In this document: positions 43,636 to 56,000 of the stretch, piece by piece
Position numbering within the stretch: position 1 is the stretch's first letter
Layout: every line of letters starts with the position of its first letter
Assembly (NCBI GenBank): GCA_963969345.1
Contig: OZ017767.1
Location: forward strand, 5,112,739 to 5,176,738
DNA: 64,000 nucleotides
Direction of reading: 5' to 3'
Origin: Turbatrix aceti
Taxonomy: Eukaryota; Nematoda; Chromadorea; Rhabditida; Panagrolaimidae
Position numbers and translations under genes: made by a program
The notes under the pieces: generated by a model
The model's input: the letters and a program-made list of their open reading frames with translations, nothing else
Database searches by the model: none
Told to the model about the DNA's origin: nothing

Positions 43636-43968
43636 GACATGCGGACCGATTCAGCTTTGCCACATTCCACTTGAAATTCACTCGCGAAGTCAGTATTATA
43701 CATAGTAAACTTTTTTATCTGGTTCGTGACCAAAATTTGGTGAATAACATTTTTTAACACTATTTTGTTACTTTTGGTCATCAAAATTTTATGAATAACA
43801 TTTTTCTGACGCTATTTTGTTACCTTAGGTGACCAAAATTTGGTGGATAACATTTTTTTACGCTATTTTGTTACTTTTGGTAACGTCGTCACCTCCCGCG
43901 TCCCTGCCACATTCCACTTGAAATTCCCTCTCGAAGTCAGTATTATGCATAGTAAACCTTTTTATCTG
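43580..43968. repeat. Locus B: minisatellite array bracketed by copies of the EIPR1 3' end
   Basis: Three units of the 52-nt repeat lie at about 43726-43883, just past EIPR1. Left of it is the genuine gene end. Right of it (43884-43968) lies a copy that starts with the coding-derived string CACCTCCCGCGTCC, skips about 50 nt covering the stop codon, and resumes with TGCCACATTCCACTTGAAAT, GAAGTCAGTATTAT and CATAGTAAAC. The left counterparts are at about 43584-43603 and 43658-43722. A copy of coding sequence past the stop shows that the duplication arose from the gene. Confidence 0.88.
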
Positions 43969-44019
43969 TTGTGCATTGGCAGTGCAACGAGGTTATGTAC
44001 AGACCGGAGAGCAGCACGG

Positions 44020-47000
44020 CTACTGTGCAGCTTCGGCGGCGGCTGCGGCAACGGGGAAGTGGCGGCGCCTGTGAATGGGTGACGGCTGGATGAGGTGAAC
44101 TGGTCGCTGCTGGAAGGCAGATGGCAATGAGGACGCTGTCGAGGAGGCCGGCGTCGCGAAGATGTGCTTCGGCCACGCGATCTTTGCGTCGTGCCGTTTG
44201 TATGCGAAGAGGTACGGTCTGCCGCTGCCCATAAGCTGGTCGCGCACTGCGTCGGGGCAATCGGTTGGGAGCAGGCAGCTTTCGAAGCCGTTGGACAGCA
44301 CGTACCTGAAAAAAAATGGGCAATGTACATTTTTCACTAAAAATAGCAAAACTCACAATCCATAGTCTTCAGGATTGGTGATGGCGCTTTGGTGCGCGAT
44401 GACGCGGCACAGCTTGGAAGCATTCATCTGGGGCACTGCAGGGAAGGTGTGGTACTCGATGAGCCCGGACTGTTCGTCTGGGATGGCGACACTCAGGAAC
44501 GCGTCCGAAGGCCCCTTCGAGAGCGCCGCTGCGGGACCTGGACAGGGTGAGATGCCTTCGTAGCCCTTGCCGAGCCTTCTGATCGAATCAGGGTGCTTGA
44601 GGATGTGGACCGCCGAGAACAGCGTCGTCAGGTAGTACGCGGCGTCGCCTGTTGTTAGCAGCTGCTGGGGCAGCAGCTCCCACATGTACGTCGCCTCGAC
44701 CTCGCAGTTGATGGTGGACGTGCGAGCGAGGATGTATACAAGCCAGCGGATGAGCTCCTCCGCCGGTGGCAGCTTTTTTGCTCCCGACTGGGCGAGACTG
44801 GAGTCATTGTTGTTGTTGTTCGGGAGATAGACGATGGAAAGAGCACGCAACAGGTGTTCAAGCTTCTTCAACGGGCTGTAGTGGTTCTGCATGCGCCGCA
44901 GAGTCTGTTTGACTGCCTCCATGTCCTTGGCACTCGGAAGCACGGTGGACTCGGAGAAGCCGAGTTCAGAAGGCTTCATCGCGCGAACGCGAGACACGTT
45001 CTCGCTGAGGAGCTGCAGAGCGCCTTGCTTGAGGTAGGCCTTGACGAGGAGGTGGTAGAGGTGCGCCTTGATCGGCACGAGCAAAATCTTGTGCAGCACG
45101 GCTTCGAAGATGGCATCGATGTTCAGGCACTCGTGAGCGCCCAGGTGAAGGCTCTCCGCGTCGATGAGCGCGTGCAGCTCGCCTTCGCCGTGCTTGATAA
45201 GGTAGTTTTTAATGCCGTTCAAAAACTGCCGAACGTTCCGGATCACGACCTGTGGGTCGCACTCGCCTGCTTCGAACGTGCACTCCATGAAGCGGTGCAG
45301 CGTTGCTCCGAATACAGTTGATGGATCCCGCGCAAGGCCTTCTACGTACTGCTGGATGCGGGAACCCGGGTCGTTGGTCGGGGGACGTCCACTGGCGGCT
45401 CTCAATCTGGCCTCTGTTGCTGCCATTGGGGTGATCGGCCTCCGCGAGAGAGAATTCGTTGATGTAGAGACGTTTAGCAGGCTTGCTGCCTTCTTGCGAG
45501 GGTCAAACGTGCTGCACTTGGACGACGGCTCCGATGGGATCCGTCGCGAAACCTCCGCCCAAACTCGATTATTTTCCACTGCCAGTGCTTTGCCTGGCAC
45601 GGGGCTCGGTGTCATGCGGTTGTTCTCGTCGACATCCACACAGCTCACCTGGATGTCATCCACGTCGAGGAGCTCGTCCTCATGGTCGTCTTCGAGCACG
45701 GTGTCTGACAGCGAATCTGAAATCACAGATGAATGGCGCAAAAAAGAATCCAGCGACTTACAAAAAGCATTAGCAGCAGCGCGGACGCTGGGCTTTTCGT
45801 CGCCGTACTTAGCGAGATCCAGGAGGTTCTCCCACGCGTTGGAATCCCATGGTTCGTTAAAGACGGTTCCGGCGACAGAGAGCACGTCGTCTTCGTCAAC
45901 GGCGGCGCCAGATGTCGCTGCCTCGGAGAGAGACGCGGAAGAGTGGCAGCTGCCGGCAGAGGTGTCCAGGTCGGCTACAACGTCCGCGACTTGCGCGTAC
46001 TCGGACTGCTTCTTAGACGGAGGCTCCAGCGCAGCGGATGGCGCGGATTTGTTCATCTGTGGGGTGGGCCGAACCTGAAGAACAAAAAAAATGAGGACGG
46101 TGAGTCAGAAGCGATGCTCACCAGAGTCCATAGCCAATCACCCAGCCCGGCTATCATCTACGACCTTGCAGCGAGCGGGGAGAGGGGAAGAAGACAACAA
46201 ATCCACAGCAAAGCCTATTACCCGCCACAATCGCGCTGCGGATCAAAATGCAATGCAATGGCCGTTGCCGCGGGTAAATAGAAAAATTAGTTAGTCTTGT
46301 CTTGTCGACCGGTTAATTTTTCTATTAACCGCGCGTGATCGTATCACCCCCAGCAGTTAGTGCGATCGACGCGCCCTATGGTGTGAAGGAACATCCAACC
46401 AACTAACGCGGTTCGGTCCGCTCGTGATGCGCGCTCTCGAGTGACAAGTCGATTACGCGAGACACTTTCCAACGCGTCGGACCCCCCCCACCCCAATTGA
46501 CCACTGAACGACGCCGCGCGACCCCACGCGTTCCAGCAAGACCGGTGGAAGACCCTCGAGGCGAAGCGCCAAGTGCTTTCCTGCACGCCACCGGCCCCCT
46601 AATAACAGTCGCAGGCGTACTTCTTGGTAGGGTGACAAAAAATGACGAAAAAGAGTTATAAAAAGCAGAGCGCACCTCCTAGAAAAACAATTCAATTCCC
46701 TCCAAGAAAAACAATGCGCCGCAAAAAAATGGGATAGCTTCGGGTCTTGTGTGACTTTATCGCCTGGCTAGGGAGTGCTGCACATCTGTAAAAGTACAAC
46801 ACCTAGGCTAAGGGAGCGCCATCCTCTCTCAGACAGCTAAAATCCGGAAAAGTGCGCTGCTGATTAATCGCCGCGCACCTTTTCAGCTGAGAAAAGTGCC
46901 GCAGTCACTCGAAATGTCGCGTCAGATGTGACGTCTGCGTCTGCACAGATGGGCCGGCCACGCGAGGCGAGTGCCGCAGCGGCGGCGCCCCTTGAATGGC

Positions 47001-50000
47001 TCAAGGTCAGAACAAAACATGCGCAAAAAAGACAGCGGCGCCAGCCACTTTCGATTCGATTTTGAAGCGCTGATCAAAATCGCTTATTTTCAAAAAACTA
47101 ACCGTTGCAACTTTCTGCCTGGATTTGAGTTCCGTGTTGACGTGTGTCCAGTTGAGGAGGGCCGGCGAGAGTGAACCCGCACTGCTCGGCACCGTGGTGT
47201 TGTTTCTGTGGCGCGGAGGGGCTACTGGCTTGGCGTCAGGGAGTTTGACTGATTCGGGCTTCGTTCTGAAAAGGAAAAGGTATTTATAATCATGCAGTTG
47301 TCAACTGATGAGACGGAAAGCGGTAAAACGGTCTGGCAAACACTTTTACGACCGACCGGTCAGGTGAAAGACCCGAGACATCGTAAATAGCGGGCGCGGG
47401 CGGCGCAAGCGTGACGGGTCCCGGGAAGGTCAGTGGACCTTGCCAACTCGCGCACGCAACTCATTTATGCCTCTGGCTGGCTGGGTGCCAAATGCGACGC
47501 TCGCACGCTCTGCGGAAGTCGGCTAGGCACGAAATCGAAATCACCTCTCTCCGCGGACCGACTGGTCGGCTCTCGGTGGAGCTCCGTCGAGTACCTGCCT
47601 CCATGACCACTACCGCCAGTCCGCTTCCGTCAAGTGGATTCCACTCACGACTTGAAAGCGAACTGAGCACAGGTGATCCTTCTGCTCTTTAAAAAGTGAC
47701 AAAACCCCACCGGAACGAGGCACAACTTCCTCCCCGAAATTCCAAGCAGAATGCGCCAATGCACGCAAGAAAACTCGAAGACTCGCCGACCTTCCTAATT
47801 AGACGCAGTCAAGTGTGATGCCCTTGCAGACCACTCACTGGCCCCTGACATAATCACCAGCCAGCGTGAATTCGCATTCCAGCGGAAAAAAACATGCAGA
47901 AGTTGTCTAAAAGTCAAAATGCATTCTCCAGAGTTCTACAAGACTTTTAAAATGCTGAACGGCGTGTCAAAGATAGAAACAAGTTACAAGCAAAAAAAAT
48001 TAAAAAGGAGCATCTATGGAAGTCACGTGAACGTGATTCAGATCGCCTGCAGCTGCAGAAAAGCCAGACAGTTGCCAAAGGAGCAATCGAAAGAAACTAA
48101 ATAGATGACCACTTTCGATCTAAGACGGGATAAGGTTACGTTGTTGAGCAGCAGTTGGCGGGCAACAGAGACTCGAATGACACAACAAGAAGGCTCAGTG
48201 ACCCCTCTGCTGTTGACCGCCGGCTAAATTGTCCGATGAAAAGTAGCCAGCTCGGATTTCATGTCCCGCGCTTGTCGCAGACCCCAGCAAAGCCACACAA
48301 CTGCCCCTGCAGCGATTTCGCGGACGGTGGGTGGTGAGGGCGAGGAAAACAAACAAGATGAACCATACGAAAACGACATTTCGGTACTCGCTCGCATCCT
48401 GGAAGGAGACACACGGGGAAACAGGAATTGGAGGTCGCCGGTGGCCTCTCAACTACCGAAGAAACTTCGGTGCTCGTCAGCAGAAAAAAAGCGCACAAAA
48501 CGATGACGACGACACTTGACACGATAATTTACGACAAACGATGGTCAAGATGGCGATGGGCCTATTATCCGGCATCTCCTCCTCCTCGACAAAAAATCAA
48601 ATTAAAAACAACTCAAGTGCTGTCAGCTGCGCAGGATCCGCTCTTCTTCTCCGGGAATAATGGTGTCCTGGGACCATGATGCGCAATGATGACGGGAACG
48701 GGGGGGGTGGTCAGGCGCAAATCGAGAGCAAAAACCCCCTGAACCCGTTATGACAACATGCGCGCCTCCGCCTCAAAATTGAATAAATCTAGATTGTTTG
48801 TATGAGTAATTCGTACAAAAAAGGCAACAAAAAAGACGCTGTAAATATGGCGCAATGAGCCAAATCGTTTTCTTCCGCGCAGCGCCGGTTGCATAAAAGC
48901 AAGATATCGCCATAAAAAGCTGCCCATCTCGGCGATCGATGGCAGCGGCGGCGACGAGCAAACGATGGCACAAAATGGCATTCAGCAGGTGCGGATATAC
49001 GAGTGTTTGTTTACGCGCAGCCACCTCCTGCAACATGTTGGAGGATAAAGCACCCGGCTCCCCCCTCCTGTCCGTTGACCCGGTCTCTAAACGGGTTCAG
49101 GGAGTGCCGCGGCCGAACACCAATTATTAGGACGAGGCGAACAAAAGCACAACAACCACAGCACGGCCAGTCGACTGGCACCTTTTGTGTCGCCTCGGGC
49201 ACTCCCGGAAAGTGGCCGGAGGGCGAGCGAGGGAGGGCACAAAATGTTGCAGTCCGGGCGGCTTTGATTAATGCGCCGTGGCGGGGTGTCGCCAATTCAG
49301 CATCTCAAGGCCGATAATAGGGCCCTGCGGGGAAGTGACAAATGGCTCTCCGCCCCGCGCATCTCCTACGCGCCCGTCGTCACCCCGGAAGCGGAAAGAC
49401 AAGTCAGACGAAAATTTGGAATTCCGAAAACAAGACCCTATTCACCCACCTTTGCTGTTCTGCGGGCAGAAACGAGACGAAGCCGTCAGGAGTCAGTAGC
49501 ACGCTGCCGTCGACGTAGGCATCGCGATGACCGCCTTCCGGGCGCTTGGAAGGCGAGTTGACAAGGATTTGTCTCCGGCGAACGACCGGAGTGATGAGGC
49601 CTTCGTTGATGGTCTGCAGCTCGCCGGTGTCGGGAGCGCGCCCGAACTTGGGCTGCTGCTCGGATGGAGGAGGTCGGTCGAGAGTCGGCACTGACAATCG
49701 GTCACTCGGACTGGACGCTTGGCGCCTTTTGGATCTGTAAAACGATAAAATGTGTTCAAACACCGTTCATTTAGCACAAGAAACAAAAAAAAACTCACCT
49801 CAAAATAACGTCGACGGTTTTACCGTTATTCTGGATGAATCCGTCGACTTCTGATTGCTGGGGCGGCATCATGGCCTTTGGCTGCGACTGTTGCTTTGGT
49901 TTGTCGGGCATCTTCTTCGGCCGGTGGTCTGCGGCAGAGGTGCCGGGACTGGGCTGGGGGGAGGCCGTTGTTGTCCGCCTGAAAATCTCGCACACTCACT

Positions 50001-53000
50001 TAGGGAGTTTTTCCGGGCCACGCGATACCCCGGAAAACGCAGCAATCGAAACCCACTTCCTCCCGGTTACTTTTTCAATCTCATCTGATGGTTCCGAGCG
50101 AGCGAGTGAAACCGCGCAGGCAATAGTAGTACTCGTCACGCCGACGACGACGTCAGCCTAATAATGCAAATGAGGGCGAAAAGAGGGGCTGCTGCAGAAT
50201 TTGGGATGCGCCATGATGACATTAACCTACCGCCTGTCTGCCTGCCTGTCGAGCGACAAATCGTAATACTAAATACTATCGTCATGCGCAGAACACAAAC
50301 AGAAAACAGAAATTGTTGGCTGCTAAGCACCGTGTCCGAGCAATCAGCAGATTGCACGAACAACGACGACAAAAACGAAGAACCGAACGAAGCAAGCGTG
50401 CCTGATGCTGCAGAAACGCGCAAAACCCCCTCTGCTAAGAGTCCCAGCTCGCTCGGGAAGAGCATGTTCAAGTCGGTCACCGATGACCCGAGCATCCATC
50501 TCCCGAATGACGACGCGCAGCGTGCAAAAACAATCGCCTTATTTGCTCGTCTGTTTCGACGAAGCAAAGGGCTTTTCGAGGCGCGAAACCAAAACAAAAC
50601 TGCGCTGTAGTAGCTGCAGCGCGAGGATGACTGTTTGCCCGACGCGCAGACAGCCAATCGCCCCCCAAAATCGACTCACCGACGATTTTTCAGCTCCTGG
50701 ATGCACTTGGCCATGGCGTCCGGGTTCGACGGCGGCACCAGCAGTTTCTGAAGTTGTCTGGGCGGTGAATGATTCGTATTGGAATGAGAAGCAAGGCGCC
50801 GGACGATCTCGGCGTTCAGGTCTGTCTGTTCTCGTCGGTAGGCCGCTTGCCGGGCGCGGATGGCGTCTGACGATGCTGAAAAGTCGTCTTGAAGCCCTTT
50901 GAACAATGTCATAGATAATATTTATTTTTCCAATCCACCCGCAAAGATCCAAGCAAGGAAGGCGAGTGTTTTGTCAGAAAAAAGATCACAACCAATCCAA
51001 CAAAGAGGAAAGAAAATGACATCTGGTTTTTGCGCCAGTTATTGTTGATCAATTGAGATAATCCATTCCCATTATAAAATCTTTGTCGCTTCCAGGCAAG
51101 CGTTTTAATGCCAAAGAGCCCCGGCCTTTTGTCTATCAAGTGCCTCTTCCAGACAATCAAAAAATATTATAACTCACGCATCACACAGGTGGCGTCGTCC
51201 TTGGATTCCTTGGTTTTGCTCCGGGACCTGTTCAAATTCCTGAACTTGGCAAAGCTCCTGCGAATGGTTCCAGGAGGAACGGGATCGGGGGCCGCAGACG
51301 TGGATGGCTGCGAGCTGAACAAGCCCTTGAGGAGACCGGCCTTGCCAGTCGAAGAAGAGGACTTGGAAGACACGGAATTGATCGGGGAGTAGTTGGAATT
51401 GTCCGGGCGCAGAGATTCGCTCTCGGACTGGCTTTTTTTGATGGAAAGCATCGAAGACATCGTCGGCAGCTGCTTGCGCGTCGTCGACGGCTTTGACCTG
51501 ATCCAGGGGTCGGGAAAAGCTCGACTCTGCTGCTGCTTGCCGAGCATCGGCTGAGAGACCTGACGCTGGCTGTGGAACGATTGCTGGAGGTCCTCGGCCG
51601 GCGAGGAGAGGCGCGCGGCCGCAACAGAGAAGCGACTGGTCCAGAAGTCTGAAAAAGAAGACAGCAGTCAGTTGTCGAGCTGCAGTCCATCGGACAGCCT
51701 GTCAGATGGGATGTCGTGGATCGCTCCTCGCTCCTTGCGCAACGCTCTTCGCCCAGGACGTCCGCGTCGATCGTCGTGATGAATAAAATAATTTTTGCCC
51801 GATTCCAAAAACTGACTGACCACAGCGAGGAGCAATTCGCCTGAAGCATCGGCGAGCACTAACTATGCACTTGAAAACGCGTTAGAGAAGAAAACGCGCT
51901 CACAGCCGTGCAAGATATACGCTATCGACTTGGATAAAAAAGTTCAAATTGAAATCAATCAAAATAATCATCGTCCTGCGCAATTGGAAAGAAATTGCTG
52001 ATGCAAGTTAACTTTTTTTTGCAAATTAGATTTCAGGTGTTGCAGAATTTTAACAAGCTATTTATGCATTCGATTAAATCCAATCCGCCCCAAAACTCAC
52101 CAAGACCAAGCAAAGAAAGCCTCTGCAGATCAGTCACATTGTTACAATGCTCAACAGCGACCGGCAGAGCAAGCCGGCACTTGAGCTCGGCTCCATGCCT
52201 GCAGTAGTGTTCAATAAGCAGCGGCAGCGAACGGAAAACATGCGGCGACGTCTCGATCTTGACCGTCGGACCGTGGCGTTCAATGAGAAAGTGATCAGTG
52301 ACCCGATCAGCGTCTGGAGGCAGCCGGACAGTTAGTGCCATTGACCCTGGCCTCGTTGACGCCCTGACGACAAAACTGCCTGGGGACATGGGCTGCAGGA
52401 GATGATTAGCTGCAGCGCGACCGACCTGCGGAAGGTACCAGATGGGATGGGAGCGGATGATCAGCTCGAGCAGGGGCAGCCCCGAACTGGAACTGGGCAC
52501 CGACGCTGCGGAGATGCCCATACGCGGCGCCCGGTGCTGGAGAGACGCCGAGCCGGAGCTGATGCCCGACGAGGCTGTCGAAGAGGCTGGCGAGACCCCC
52601 ATCAGGCACGTAGCCGACATGGGCGCGTGCCGGTACGTCATCTCGGCGAGGGAGCGGTTCAGCGCATCAATCGTCGTGGGTGGCAAAGGGCGTTGCTCGG
52701 GAGTGGCGAGAATCTCGACGATCGGACTCGCAGTGAACTCGTCTGGCACACAGTCCTGCACGCGAGGCCCGTTTGACTTTTTCAGCGGCTGGAGACGATG
52801 ACACGCGTCTGAAAAATAAATAACAAAAATAACCCCTGAACGCATGCACTGACCGCTACCGGATGGGATGCGCAATCGATCCCCGCGCGCAGATAAGTAA
52901 GTTCCAGGGCCGAGCGGACATCGATTAACAAATACATAGAAAGAACGCGTCGCAGATGAAAGGGGTGGATGAGTGAGGGGTAATCCGTCCGTCGCCCGCC

Positions 53001-56000
53001 CTTTGTCAACTCAAAAATCATCCTCTCTATTACCTAGATGTTGTCGACTAATCCTTGCCGCAGGCGAAGACTCCCACGACGAGGGCGAAGGTGGTCAGCG
53101 CCCCCTCCGGGGACACAACAGGTGAACGAGCGACAACCGAGTCAAAGCTGTCGCCGACTGACAAGCAACTAGCTGCTGCTTGCCGCTGGCGGCAAAAAAA
53201 GCTGCTGTCTGCCGGATGACAGCGTTTCCGCGTGTACAAATCAAAAAAATAAAACTTTGTTGTTAAATTTTAACAACTCTTGAAAAGTTTGAAAGTTTGA
53301 AGTAACGCAAAGAGAACATTTTTTGTGAGTCAAAAATATCTACACCTTCGTTTCGTTTCAAATTTTTTAAACAAGGGCAAAAAAATGGACAAGAAAGGCT
53401 GGAACAAAGCTAGCTAGCAATTGGATTAGGTGCACCCCAATTTCGTGAGACTAAAGACAAGAACACAGGCAACGAGCTCGGAGAAGGCTGTAAATCCAGG
53501 CTGTCGGATTGGAGGCGAGCTTTGGTGTCACAAAAAAAATCTGCTTCAAGAAGACATGTGTACAGTTAGTTGTCAAGTGGCCCAAAAAACACAGGAAGAA
53601 ACAGGAATCACCGCGCGCCGAATGAAATGAATAATCAGAGGAGACTGACTGTTCTCGGTCAGCGGAGACTGTGAAGAAGCGGGAATGCTCATCGCGCTAC
53701 GCTTCGTGCAATGTTTGTTCGACACGCGTCCTGTCCTCGTATATTTGGCGTCAAGCTTAGCATAGAGCAGCTTCAGGCATCAGCAACGCCCGCGGTCACA
53801 CTTCTCACTTCGCAGCAGGAGTGAACCATCCACTCGACACGAACACCTCGGCTTCTTTCTCGGTCTCGGCAGCAGCTCGCGTCCTAGAAAAAGGCAGGCG
53901 GCCTCATCCAGAGTAGGAGAGTGGCCAAATTCCGGCACATGCCAGCCGCCGGCAAATTGAATCAGGAGAAGCCTCAAACAGACGTCGACTGTCAGAAAAG
54001 ACGAGTTGACAGGAACTCGAGTGCCAAGCTGTCCACTGACCCCAGTCACAGGCGTGTTGCAGCCTGCAGCATGCCATAACCAAACAATTTTTAAGACAAA
54101 CGTGTAAACAAGTGGGTCTTAGTCGCGGCGTGCCATCCTCAATGGCCCAAGGATGATGCATGCAGCCATTGTCGGCGACTTCGGCCTCTTCGTCAACAAA
54201 AACCAACTGACCACCGCAAAAAAACGCAAAAAAACCGGCCGGTCGTTATTCACGCCTCTGTCGACACCGAGGGCGTTGATGCCCGTTTAGTCACTGCACG
54301 CGATGCAAAATGATGTGCTTAGGGGGAGAGAACCATCCTTGTGCGCAGAAAACAAAGAAAAAAATCCTCATTCCCAGTGGCACTTTGTGCAGTGATAAAA
54401 ACGCAGAGCAAACAAGACGGAACCAGTGCCGGTAAACAAAAAGATAAAAGATCGCAGGTCGCAGGTTCGCAAGAAACAATAAACAATAAAGTCAAAATCA
54501 GTGTGAGCGCGTCAAATGAAAGCGACACTGGATACGACGGTGTTATCCGAGCTGGTATCGCCATTACCTGGTCAGTTACGAACAAAGAACGACAAGGTCA
54601 GTCGGAGACGCAGCAGATCGCTTTACAACAGGTGACGTTCAGGTGATCGCGCGGGTCATAAAAAGCGCGTCCGTCGACCTACAACATGCACGTCACGCGT
54701 TTGCGTTTGCCTCGGGCGAGTCCGAGCGAGATCCAACTTGATCGCCGCAGTCCGTCTTCAACTTTGGACACCTCAAGAGTCATAACCGACGGTAAAAGGA
54801 CGTGACAAAGAGAGCCGCTATCTCTATCTGCAGGGGTTGGAATTGGTTGTACAGCCCCGAGTAAGCAAGTGGCAAGCAAACTCGCAGCATGCTTCAGCGT
54901 TCGTTCGTTCAATTTTGATGCAGTTTAAAAGCGCAGTTGTTGGAGCACAGTGCAAAAAAATAAATATATATTTTAAAAGATGCAAATGATCAGGAACTCT
55001 GTAGGTTTGTAGTTTTTAGCCCCAAGCAAAATATCGCCCAGACAAGAGGCTTCCCGGTGGTTTACAGAGAGCAAACAATGAATGCGTTTACTAACCCCTC
55101 GAACTTTTGCAAACCGCAGCATTAACGAACAGAACAGAACAGAACACGAGTTCTGTTGCGAGTTGTTCTCCGGCATTTGGCAATGGAGGAAGAAAGCAGG
55201 CAGCCGACCCCCCCCCCCGACCACCGGCTGGTTGTGCAAAAACCACCTCTCCCACGGTTCGTCGCCTCATGGATCATCAATAAAACACAAAGCATCGACC
55301 CTGGCGGCTCATCGAATGCGCAACCGACCCCAGCCACACCTAATTAGGTGTAACGCATCCCCGGATCCGTCGAAAAGCATAAACTAACCTGGGCGAACCA
55401 TGGCGCCGTCGGAAGAAGCAGCGACAGCGGCAGCGGCGGCTTTGGTGTCGTCGTCTTCGCCGGAGTGGAACGGATCGCTGGCGACAGCGTTGTTTGGCGA
55501 TAGCGAGTCTGAACGACTGAAAAAAAACAGAGGTGAGGAGAGGAGAGGATGGTTCAAATGCAAAAGCCATAAAAAGAACACATGAACAACGACGGCGATG
55601 GCGTTGGCGTCCAGGCGAGGAACGCCGAACTAGCAGCACAAAAAGCACCGCGCCGACAAGCACCTCTCCCGCTCGGCCTCGACTGCAGGCGCTGGTTGAC
55701 TCACGCGATCGCTGGACAACACGCCCAAGACTACGACCGATGGGTGACCCGTCAAGCACTTTGCGTTGGTTGTATCATAGGCCGGAAGAACCAGTGCAAG
55801 CAGGAAACAAGTCCCCGAGAGCCAAAACATGCTTGTCCTGGGAACAGATCCCTCGCTAGCCAAAACATTGAAGGAAAAACCCCCCGCACAATCTTTTTTT
55901 CTGCATTTAACGCGAAAGCCTGGAAGTCATCATCTATCCGAGTGCCAGATGCCGACAAGAAGATACGTGCAGGCAAACATCATCCAAGGGTCGCTGGTCC

